Assembly (NCBI RefSeq): GCF_017562075.2
Contig: NC_054082.1
Span: forward strand, 43,361,797-43,425,796
Source: Anopheles merus
Lineage: Eukaryota; Arthropoda; Insecta; Diptera; Culicidae
Direction of reading: 5' to 3'
DNA length: 64,000 bases
Shown here: piece after piece, positions 1 through 10,707 of the stretch
How the letters are laid out: the number at the start of each line of letters is the position of its first letter
Numbering within the stretch: position 1 is the first letter of the stretch
Position numbers and translations under genes: made by a program
The notes under the pieces: model-generated
What the model saw: only the letters and a program-made list of their open reading frames with translations
Database searches by the model: none
Told to the model about the DNA's origin: nothing

Positions 1-1253
1 ATACTTAGAAAATTAAATCTAATGAAATGCATTTTTCATAAAATTACTTTATGACATTCGCGCTAATCGATACACAAAGCGGGATAAATCCTAAAACAAA
101 AAAAAATCACTATATTGTGTGAAGTTTGTTTGTATTATGGATCTGTGTTTCGTCATTTGTGGAATAATAAACCATTTCAACCTTGTTTTTCACTCGACAG
201 ATGTTTGATTTATTGTTTGGCAAAATATTAATTACACTGCATCAATCGCAGAACCGTGATATCGCGATCAACAAACCACTATCATATACGACTGACGTAC
301 CGCATACAACACTGCATGTTTTGTGGTGATAACAAACGAGCTCAAAAGCCAAATGAAACGGTGGTTTGCTTCACTCGTCTACCAATTATAAAGTCCTATG
401 CTACGCAATTAATTTCTCAACAAAAGATCTGCGGCACAGTACTACCGATCGAAAAGGGTGACATCCTTTTAAGAATACAACGCTGAAGGCTCGTAAAAGC
501 TAATATCTATCAATTTACAATTACACTATGATTGCAAATAATAATGCATAGCACTGCAATACATCCGAACCAATAGACTTCATATCCAACCACACACACA
601 CACACACACACACACCGTGCAAAAATCTTTTCATACGGCTCGGTCAGCGATATCGATTCTGTTTGATGTTGAGGAAAATTGAATTCAATTGCTTCGTAAT
701 TGGAAATGGAGAAATAGTTTCGTTCTGCCATGATGCCTGTCGTTGCGCGTGTAGAAGCGTATCATTATGCGCGTGCACTTTATCACCGCATACCATCCTG
801 AGTGCGATCCTTCGAGTTAGCTTGATTCGCAATCCTTTGATAATAGTCCGCAAAAAATCCTAGAAATCCAATCTAAATATAATGGATAGATCAGTGTCGG
901 GTTTAGAACTTGATGTTCGTTGCTGTGCGAAACAGACGATTATATAATCAATTTCAAGCTATGTTTGTTATTTTGCTTCTGAAATGATTCATATATGAAA
1001 AGAAATGGATATGAAAGCGATATCTACGAAATAATCATCATAACATTGCTTAAAACATTTCAGCTGTACGATATATGGCTTGTGTGAATTATTTAGAATG
1101 GCAACTTAATTTCTCAACATGAATCACATCTCAACGTAATAAATTTCTGGTACAATGCGTCATTGAATATTGATTTTATCACCATTGCATACACCAGTAA
1201 TAGACCTTATAACACAAAAATTGGCAACAATAATCACATGTAATGGGGAGGGA
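1..1253. other. AT-rich non-coding DNA
   Basis: Only short open frames, with a CA microsatellite at 591-615. AATAAA at 166-171 could mark the 3' end of a transcript entering from the left, but no coding sequence leads into it. Confidence 0.6.
591..615. repeat. (CA)n microsatellite
   Basis: About 12 uninterrupted CA units. Open frames here (VCVCVCV runs) are artefacts of the repeat. Confidence 0.97.
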
Positions 1254-1439
1254 GGCGGTTCTCGTGGTACAGTCGTCAATTCGAATGACTCAATAACATG
1301 CCCGTCATGGGTTCAATCCTAGAATGGACCGTCCGTAGCTGGGATTGATTATCTGGCTGCGTGGTAATGAATTAAGTCTCGAAAGCCTATATAGGCCGCA
1401 TGTCCGCGTAGGACGTTACGCCAAATAGAAGAAGAAGAA
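1254..1439 (+). mobile_element. tRNA-derived SINE, tail type 2 (SINE200-like head)
   Basis: The A-box region (GTGGTACAGTCGTCAATTCG) starts near 1264 and the B box GGTTCAATCC is at 1310-1319. The 3' part carries the GCCTATATAGG...GTAGGACGTTACGCC tail and ends in (GAA)n near 1430-1439. It looks full length. No clear target duplication was found. Confidence 0.85.
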
Positions 1440-3872
1440 CACACGCTATACAGGAAAAGTCTGTCAAACGATTAATTAAAACCTAATAAAGTTTGTACCA
1501 AACGTGCTTGTTCCCGTACTTGTACTAATGATAATAATAATTATTATGAACACGGCTTCTGGTGAAAATTATCACTATCATCTATCTGGATGATTATTCT
1601 GAATAACTTTCTCGTTGGAGATCATTTGGAAACATAATATCCCACTCATTCTTTTTTGCAAACGTTGCTGTTTGCTATGTGAATTGCCAAGACACGGTCC
1701 ATGTAAAATTGCAACATTTCTACCCCATTTCCCCACAAAACGAAAACGCTCTAGCCAGTAACTTTTAATAACTTACTATGAGCGCTGCATCAGCATCTGC
1801 TTAGCTGATGATGGGACAAAAAAAAAGCCATAAAGTTGGCACAATCGTATCCTCCCATTCCTCCCAACTATCAACAGCTACAGCCATTTTGCGCCGTGTT
1901 CGTTGCGCGACCGATCTAAACCGCACAAAGGGATAGATCGGGGTCCAACTGTTGGTCACTCGTTCTTGCTTTGCGCTTCCTGCATGTTAAATGTAACGGC
2001 GACTATATATCTGATAATTTAAGATGTTTAAGGTTATAAATTAGCTAGTTGACAGATGGGTGGATTTTTTAAAGCATCGACGATAAAATCAGCTCTAACT
2101 CGGACTGGCGTCTTAAGACACGCGTATTAAAATCCCAAGCTACATACGTCTCACGAGCGGGAAAAAGAAAATTCCACGATTTGATTGAATTTATGGGTTA
2201 GTTTTCCACCGATCTCGTGCAAAGAAGTTAAAAGCTACGTAAAACTTACCAGAGTAATAAAAATTTCAAAAAAAGGGAAATGTAGATATGTCAAGAATAA
2301 ACAACTTACTAGCTCTACGCACTTCATTGTATCTAAGATATCGTCTAAGAAATACACAAAACAATCTTATTTTTATTTCATTTTTAATAGTAGTTAGCTT
2401 TACANNNNNNNNNNNNNNNNNNNNNNNNNNNNNNNNNNNNNNNNNNNNNNNNNNNNNNNNNNNNNNNNNNNNNNNNNNNNNNNNNNNNNNNNNNNNNNNN
2501 NNNNAAGAAGAAATAATAATATCGATAAAAAAACAAAACTTTACAAACAAACAGTTTTCAAAACTTACTATTTACGTAAGACCCTACTATTAGCATCTTT
2601 TTTAAATGACATACACACGACCTTGATGACATACATTACCTTGTTACAATTACCGAATCAATACACGTAAGTGTTTATTCCACTATTACAGATGTACGAA
2701 AGAACCTCATTAATCACTTATAGTGTCCTCCATTCCTGACCGATGGCATAGTATTTACACAAAAAACAGTCCTTTTACTATACATAGTGACTTATCCATG
2801 GAACTTTTTTCATTTCGTCGCTAAAGCTTGGCAAAAGTTACAAAAACCCGATGGAATAACATTATGAAAGTGGAATGACTTACTTTCTTGTCTTTGCTCA
2901 CTTTTACTCCACGGTTTACATTGCCAAAAACATCGTATATACATCCAGCGCACGTGCCACAGTGCTAATACAAATCAACCTGTTCTTTTTTCAGATTCTT
3001 TGTTTTTTTTTTGTTCTTGTGCGATATTTTCTCAATAACAATAATCGTAAAATTTTATGGACGTACAAAAACTGAACCAAACCTCAACTGATTCCTAGAA
3101 AGCAAAGCCATTCAGCACGTAGTCAGTGCAATGTTTGCTGCAGGATGCTTTCCCAAGCTAGTTCTCCCACTGTCTCAGTTTATCTGCCACGCATACCTCC
3201 ATAAACACTATGAGCATCAAATCCAACATCCTTGTGAGCTTATATGCAAAGCAAACGTGTTCACTTTGCGCAAAAAGAGCGTCGAATGCTTCCCCTGACC
3301 AGTGCCGCTGGATTTCACTCTTTTACGAAAAAGGACTTTGATCGGTCGCCACGGGAGGAAAAAGTTAGCAACATATTACTTCGGCGAAGGCTCATGTTTT
3401 CGCCTTTACAGAATAGAGAATTCAGGCCTTAACAGGTTGATAGAGAATGTATCAGGGAGAAGGGTGGTTTTTTATATCTCCTATCCTCTCCTATGCTGCG
3501 GTTTCCAGTTTGCAGACACTATATAACATAAATAAGTTAAACCAGTTACGGCGAGAGAGCTACAGATGTCTCAATGTTCGTTGTTTTTTTTTACATATCT
3601 CTCTCTAAAGCTGTACTGCCCTCCGATGGAACAAACCTCTTAACATGGCTTACACAGCAGTCGGGTTCATTTCATGATAATGGCAAATATAGCACCAAAG
3701 TTTTGCAATAAAAATCATGATGCCGATGGTGTATTGGCCGTTTGATTTCGTCCTAGCCTTCGATTGAGCACGTCCTGCCGATCTATGGCAGCCGAATTGA
3801 GGGATAATAGTGTGATCGTATAGCATTTTGACCATCATGTGAGAATGTAACGCACTGTAAGTCAACCTGATA
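1440..3872. other. AT-rich non-coding DNA around the assembly gap
   Basis: I see no gene. Frames are 60-100 codons, and two of the longest run through the Ns. Confidence 0.6.
2405..2504. other. Assembly gap (100 N)
   Basis: Exactly 100 Ns, the conventional placeholder for a gap of unknown size in a scaffold. Frames spanning it are meaningless. Confidence 0.99.
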
Positions 3873-4077
3873 TCTTCTTCTTAGGCACAACAACCGTTGT
3901 CAGTCAAGAAGCATGGCTTAGCATACAGTAGTGGGCTTGGCTTTTAGTGACTCATTGATTACCCATAGCATGATAGTAAGTCCTACGTATGGAGGCACGG
4001 TCCATTTGGGGCTTGAACCCATGACGGGCCGGTTGTTAAAGTCGTACCAATTGAAGACTGTTCCACGAGACCGGCGC
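3873..4077 (-). mobile_element. tRNA-derived SINE, tail type 1 (SINE200-like)
   Basis: The inverted sequence starts with TCTTCTTCTT (the 3' tail on the minus strand), continues with CAACAACCGTTGTC, and contains the B-box complement GGGCTTGAACC at 4009-4019. The A-box end is near 4040-4077. It is near full length. Open frames crossing it are spurious. A type-2 copy in the same orientation begins about 100 bp to the right. Confidence 0.85.
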
Positions 4078-4180
4078 AAATTGATACACCCTGTGTAAAG
4101 ACAACAATATAGGTATTCAACCAATACGCTTGACCAGTCGTATAGGCGTGCTGTGTCCCTTTGTGCTTCAAACAATAATC

Positions 4181-4357
4181 TTCTTCTTCTAATTGGCATA
4201 ACGTCCTACGCCGAATGCCGGCCTATACAGACTTTCGAGACTTAATTCATTACCACGTAGCCGTATAGTCAATTTTGCTACGGAGGGACGGTCCATATGA
4301 GACTTGAACTCATGACGGGCATGTTATAAAGTCGTCCGAGTTGACTACACTACAACC
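4181..4357 (-). mobile_element. tRNA-derived SINE, tail type 2
   Basis: It begins TTCTTCTTCT and carries GGCATAACGTCCTACGCCG and GGCCTATACAGACTTTCG, the complement of the type-2 tail. An intact B-box-like complement, GACTTGAACTCATGACGGGC, follows near 4300. The head end is degraded near 4350. Confidence 0.85.
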
Positions 4358-7304
4358 TTTTTCTGGTAAACTGTCAAGTAATGATCCAGTTTTTTAAAGT
4401 ATTTATAATCTTTTTTTAAGCAATACTGTATGGTATTCAAACATTTTTTGATAACATCCAATTTAAAAATGGTTTGAAAAAATAACATTGTATTGTATTG
4501 TTGCAGGACTTATATACAAACACACACACACAAACAAAGCATTAACATCATGGACTCGCAATTCCGGAAACACCCAACTAGACTTGGGCAATTTGATTCT
4601 TTTCAATGAACGTGCGGTGTTGTTCGTTCAGTACGATGAATTGAACGCGTGCAGAAGGTTAGTCGCACAATTGGAACTAACTACCATTTTTTTTTTAAAT
4701 ATTATATTTAATTATCTGGATTTTAATGTAAAAACTGAACGTTACTGCTTTTAAGGCTGCATTTATAATTACCTACGCGTTCACTTTTTCTCGTGCGACA
4801 GTCAACCGCACAATTTAGTGAACTGGGTGTGCGGCATAGGTCTCGCACAATTGTCCCATGCCTACGCCCAACCAGCCACAACAGAGTATAGATAGAAACC
4901 ATTTATACCTTATCGCTATAAATTAATCAACCGTCTGCTCATCGCAGCGCGTTCCTGTCCAGTTCGTGTTTCATTTGCGCTGTATTTCGACTACTTAAAC
5001 GGAAATGAATGAAATTTCGGCTGGCAGACGGACGAACGTCGACCGGAAGCGGAACCATCGAGACAATAAGCAATCGTTTTGTATTTATGAAAGCTGTTCT
5101 TTTTTACTGCTCGACCCCTCCTAGAGAGACCGTCGATTTTCTGTCATCATCGGTCGTGTCGGGTGCTGTATATTGTATGGGCACGCTTGGTCGTTGGGGT
5201 TATCGAAAATCACCAAAAACCACGCGATATGTTATTGGCAGCTAAATTAGATCTTATCAGCTCATTCCCATCGTACAAAAGAGTCCGTCGCCTAGAACTG
5301 GCGAACGATGGAACGAAAACACGACGCGTCAATGCTAAATAAAACTCAAGAGAATCTAATTTTGAATGCACCCTCAACTAGCTATGGAGCTGAACATGTT
5401 GAAAAAAACAACAAAAATACATTTTAAAAAACAACTCATTGGTTGGTTCTAAAAGTCATCACAAGTCATCCGTAAACAGCAAACATCGAAACATATCGGA
5501 CGTTCAGGAGCGAGTTGTGGTTGACAAAAATATAACGACAAATGAACGACCAAAAGGTCGTGGTTTCATTTGCGCCAAAATGAACTCAACCACATCAGGC
5601 AGTAGAAAAGGTTGGAAAAGCTGGACTCTAAATAGGCAGCTCATTTAATGTCAGAAAATAAGAGACGACGGCTTTGTTCATTGCATTCTTATTTCGGTAA
5701 GCACGTTTTAAAAATAATTATAGGAAAGATGGTGTGATTTCTTTCGCACCGTTGACATTGCTCACCATCCCGGACGTAATTTGAGCCACTTTTGGTTTTT
5801 TGCTTGAGATCAGTTTACCGCTAATGCAGGAAAAGGGTTTAATGGTGTAAATTATTACAAGCACCAGTAGAACCAAATCTGGCGTTCTAGCCACATCTCG
5901 TTGATTAAATTTTTAGAGTTGTCATGAACAGAGGACTACCACAAATTGCCATGATGTGTATTTTAATGGTTTACACCAACCATTTGTAGTTTGTGTAAGT
6001 TTATCCTAAAACTGTTTAGTCCAAAATATACATGTTTCTCATATGTCCTAAACGAAACTACTTGAAAAAGTCAAAACTCTAGAACCACCCGATTGAAAAG
6101 CTCGTTAGTTTGCTTTTGAAAATTAATCATATGAGGGTTGTTTCACGTTAAGAATACCGAGTTACTTCCGAGTGTCGAGTTTATTTAGACTGAGCTTCTC
6201 ACAACTCATCTAAAACATTCAAGCGATATGAACGAAATTTCGCCGAAAGTCATGTATCGCCGAAGGAGTTAAAACATAGGGTTTATCTCCAATTGTGTCA
6301 TCCTACAGTCACAAATTCCACAATATAGTGTGCTAGAGGGTTGTATACTCCAATATTATTATTATCGGGACACTGGAAGACAAAATCTGTTTCTTAAATC
6401 TGTTCTTGACAGTTTAACAAGTCAACTCAAATGTTCGAGATGGGACCTTGTCATGTCTGTGACATAAACAGATAAAATAAATTTATTAAATGGTTACACG
6501 TATGATACGGGGAATGAACAAACGACAGGAAAATTAGGTTCAGTATTATTAAGCTTATCCCTACTTTATATCTACTCATACTAAACATACCATGCTCGTA
6601 TACATTGAATAATATATGATTAGTTCCTTGAACCTACAAACTAGGTTGATTTTGTGGAATTTGCACATACTTTTTTCTAGAGCTTACCAACAAACCTGAA
6701 GTACAAAAGTAATCTACTACATCTGCAATTTACACAGTGCATTAATGCTGCAGTGAACCGTACCATGTTTTGAGTGTAGTTCCTGCGTGTTTATTGTAGA
6801 CTTTAACCTTTATTTTCCTTCCATTACCTGTCGCAAAGAAGAAAATGAGTACAGAATAAACGCTCTTTGCCTGCAAAATGTAGAATTTCTATAAACCTAA
6901 CGACCAGTCCAACAAAGCAGTTCTTCAACATAATCGCTTTGTGGTCGGGAAAATTTTGCTCAAGTGATGCTTGAGAAATCATCTGTCAAAAACCGCTAGT
7001 CGCGTAAATTCGCGATTGTACAACAGAGCAAGGCTAATTAATATTGAAGAAGGATTTTATATGGCAACTGCAGCGGCGCTGGTACAAAACAGTTCATAAG
7101 CTGATTTTCTAAAGTATATGCCACAACAACAAATCCATTACCAATCGTTGCACTTGTGCGATTTCCTTTACCTTCATAGGTTTTGATATGGAAACGTTTA
7201 GTAAGGTACTTTAAGCAAATTATTGTGAAATTATGAACAAACATCTTTTGAGACATCTTTTCACTTCGAGCTAAGGCTGAAGATCCTTTTAGAAACCTGT
7301 TATA
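4358..7304. other. Non-coding DNA
   Basis: I see no supported gene. The 78-codon frame at 5009-5245 follows a CTATAAATT at about 4914 and a CCAGTTCGTG initiator-like motif at about 4958, but the spacing of roughly 44 bp is too long for a normal TATA/Inr pair. Confidence 0.5.
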
Positions 7305-7839
7305 GGGGGCCTTTCCGTTTAAGCTCGTAGGCTGAAATTTCAGCCTATCATTTTTTGCATTGTAAAGCAGTTTTCGAGCAGCTATCTAAGTGGGTATAAT
7401 ATACAAGTGGGCTTATCCCAAGGTGTATGAATTTAGAAGACTGATTTTTATCGCTTCTGTTTCTGAATGAAGATTTTAAGAGTGTTTGGTGTATTCGTCA
7501 TACCTTCAGAAAGCTTGTTTGAACAAAAGTTTTCACCCGTCCGGTCAAAAAGTGATATTTAAATTTGGTTATATAAAAACAAGCTATGAGACCACCTGGA
7601 CTACATACACTTTGATTCTAGATTCCACCACGTGATCTCTTTAATGCACCTTGGGATAAATGTAAACAATCCCGTGTTTTCGAGCAGGTAACTCGAATCT
7701 AATTTTAGCTTTGTGGCTAGAATAATCTAGACTGAAAATTGCAGGCTAGTTTTTGTGTGGTTTTGTATGGAGTGTTACATGGTTTCAGCCTCCAACTGTC
7801 AAACTCCATACAAAAAATAACTAGAATCGTAAGGCCCCC
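7305..7839. mobile_element. Candidate MITE, 535 bp, GGGGGCCTT termini
   Basis: It starts GGGGGCCTT and ends AAGGCCCCC, an exact 9-bp inverted repeat. The ATA on each side (7302-7304, 7840-7842) is a possible 3-bp target duplication, which would fit a PIF/Harbinger-like or Anopheles 3-bp MITE. Inside are a perfect 20-bp palindrome at 7328-7347 and a subterminal hairpin (7746-7773 against 7803-7824). There is no coding capacity. Family assignment is uncertain. Confidence 0.6.
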
Positions 7840-9969
7840 ATATATGGCAAATTATTCAATTTCAATTACAATGACGAGATGATCAGCCATGTATGTCTCC
7901 CAAACGCAAGTTACCGAATGATTTAGAACGGCAAAGAAGCTCCGGAATCTTTATTTAAAATCATTGCATGTTCGACGCACGTCATCCATTACGAAGGAGT
8001 ATAAATTCTATTAGATGTAATATTATTTTTCATTATCCTAATTTTCATTCACAACCCACCAGTTCACATGGGTTCTCGTTAAAGAGTCTTATCGTTTATG
8101 TCTGTCATCATCAGTATTACTCAGCATGCCTTACCGAATGCGAGTGTATTCCTCTTCACTCTGCGAGCTATGGCTACATACTACCCATACCCTACTTTCG
8201 TACAAGGATTCCACCTTTGTCTTTTGGTTTGTGAAAGTCGTGCAAAACAAATATCCTATTAATACAGATGTCTCTGTGAGGAACATATAAGGGAAAGAGA
8301 GAGTAGTTTCATCCTCTTCGTCACAACACCGAGAGATGAATTTCTCAACACCAAAGGTTTATCTGTAAGACGTCTTCGGTAAGAAACGCTTCAGAGCTTC
8401 AAGTAATTCTGAACTTGTCTTGCTTGTTAAGCACAGAGTAGTGTGTAGGTTCTCTGTGCGTAATCCAAAAAGAAAAACCGTCTTTCGATCTGGTGCGATA
8501 CCTCTTAGTCGGAATCAGTCATACAATACAGTTATTGAAAACGTACATCAGATTACCTCTAGCTGTACACACTAATGCTCTAACAATCTTGTTCGTTGCA
8601 TTTGGAATACGCCTCTAGACCCACTTTAAAAAAAAATCAGCATGATAAACCAACATCGAGAGCACGGATTCTTCCATTACATTCCAAACACACGATTCAC
8701 ATACGACACCATAGGCACGATCTGCTTATAGAACACCCTCTCAAAAAATCTTCGTTACTGGCGAAAAAGTGCATGGCAGATATACGGAAACAAATTTTTC
8801 GATCTAGTCAGCCGTAAATGTGCCTGCCTACGGCTGAGATTTTTTTTTTGTTTTTGGTCCACGGTCTCAATTTTCCTGCACAGAAAATGAGACTGCAAAG
8901 AAAAGCAAGTCAACCTATACCTTCCCTCACCAGAACGCAAGCCTGTGATTGAGTGCAAAATCATCCATCCCGGTCGAACACGCGTCAGTTGGCTTTCGGC
9001 ACAATAAAGCCGATTGTAGCAAGCGCGCAGGCATGGGACTGCCGAAAGATCCAACAAATGTCCAAAAAGAAGAGAAAAAGACAGAAAAAAATGTCAGCCC
9101 AAAACGGCTACCAGAGGTTTGGCGCATCTCGCGGCATAAAAACCATACATATTCATTGTCAATCATCGTTCAAATCGGCAATGGTGCTGGAAGCAACCTT
9201 ATCAAGGGACAGATAGCCGACTGCGGGGATAGCTGGTGGCAAGATTCTTGCTGATTGGATCATACCACCCCTTAAACTCCCTTTTCTCACACACAAACCA
9301 AGAGAAGCCAAGAATTTCGGTTCAGAGGGTTAACATGTGCTTGTCAGTTGTCCCTCGTATTTGTAAACAGGAGTATTTTTTTACCGTGTCTGGTACACGA
9401 ACCAAATTGAAAATCTGAAAATCCGGGCAAGTTGTTCAGTAGATAACTAGCTCACCTTTGCGAAGTAGCCAATATTCCTAACAAACAAGAATAATTGAAA
9501 CGTCACATGTACTGCGGACTCTGCATATCATAATTATAACTAAATCTATTATATGTAAAGAGGCTATTTTCAAATCCAATGTGAAGCGATGGAAGCGACC
9601 AAAAAGCAGCTGCGAACAGACTACCTTTTTTCGTGGCATACTTGGATCAGGTTATGTTTGTATAGATGTTTGAGACTGTATACTAAATTCATTTAAATCT
9701 CCCGACAAAATAGAAAGAAACTTGGATCCTTTGGCTTAAATCACATGTTGTAATACATTTCACTAACACATTATGGTAGATAAAAAGAACGACTGAACAA
9801 AATACATATAATTGCCTCACCATCATATATCAACGGATCTGCTAACACATCTGCGTGCCAGGGTAGGGAAAAAACAAGCGCAGAGCTATTCATACCCGGG
9901 CATGCTAATAGCTTTCGACGTTGTCATCAACAATGCTCCTCTCAAACGGGTAACATTCCAACCCAACAG
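7840..9969. other. Non-coding DNA
   Basis: Overlapping frames of 75-101 codons on both strands at 8755-9254 show a stop-poor patch, not a recognisable protein. Nothing else stands out. Confidence 0.5.
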
Positions 9970-10680
9970 ATGCTGTGGGTAAATTACGAATTTCGGTACC
10001 ATCTGACCCGTCACTACAACCGATTACAGTGGAACTTACAAGCTGCTTGCCTCGCTACTTATTCGCCAACCGGCTCAAGGGGAGGTTTGCGTGGAGGCAT
10101 CTTTAATTGCAAACCGAAGAAACCACAACATGAATCCCATAAATCGGTACCGGAACCGAAAGTCACCCGGTGTTCTTGGGATGGATGTCGACGGGTATAT
10201 CATGTGTACGGTTGTGTATATGTATGGTGTTTGTGTGTGAAAACGGCAGCTTTTCCCGTCGTCCTCACCAAGATGGTACGAAAGAGTTTAATGGATACGG
10301 ACCAGCAGCTTCACTGGTGGAGACCTGTGCAGCCATCGTCGTCTTCTCGTCCTTTTCAGCTCTTTACCCGAATCGATCTTTGCCTAATGATGTCCCCACA
10401 CGTGTCGAACGTGTGCCAAAAAGTGCACTTACACGTCTTCAATGCCGTCGCCACAACTATAGAAAGGGTATCACACGTAAAAGGATACCCCATGGTGTCG
10501 ATTGATCCAGAGAGCATGGTTCGCAAACTTAACAAACACGCTGCTAGTAGCGTCAACACATCAGGCAACCCTTTTCAATCGCTACTGTTGTATCTTAAAA
10601 GAACTCACGAACCTTTTACTCCTTCTTTCCACTGGACGGCATCCGTCGGTCTGACGACCCAGTCCGATTTCATTGTCTAA
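9970..10680 (+). CDS. Weak candidate ORF of 236 aa, unknown, followed by a poly(A) signal
   Basis: This is the second longest ATG-initiated open frame in the window and is longer than expected by chance in DNA of this composition, with AATAAA at 10702-10707 only 22 bp after the stop. Against coding: there is no recognisable domain, no signal peptide and no clear membrane segment. Residues about 75-90 come from a TG-rich low-complexity stretch (10200-10245), and Cys, Trp and His are scattered without pattern. The ATG follows CCAACAG, which could equally be a splice acceptor. A long non-coding transcript end or a chance ORF in a GC-richer block is at least as likely. Confidence 0.22.
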   Translation: MLWVNYEFRYHLTRHYNRLQWNLQAACLATYSPTGSRGGLRGGIFNCKPKKPQHESHKSVPEPKVTRCSWDGCRRVYHVYGCVYVWCLCVKTAAFPVVLTKMVRKSLMDTDQQLHWWRPVQPSSSSRPFQLFTRIDLCLMMSPHVSNVCQKVHLHVFNAVATTIERVSHVKGYPMVSIDPESMVRKLNKHAASSVNTSGNPFQSLLLYLKRTHEPFTPSFHWTASVGLTTQSDFIV

Positions 10681-10707
10681 TTGATAAATTGTGTTTTGAG
10701 CAATAAA

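Noticed and set aside
1254..1439. Functional tRNA gene
   Set aside because: A and B boxes are present, but the sequence does not fold as a full tRNA, and it has the long tail and multiple relatives of a SINE.
2266..2593. ORFs of 94 and 101 codons
   Set aside because: Both run through the 100-N gap, so the translation is meaningless.
3918..4199. 93-codon minus-strand ORF
   Set aside because: It lies within the SINE at 3873-4077 and its flank; it is a translated repeat, not a gene.
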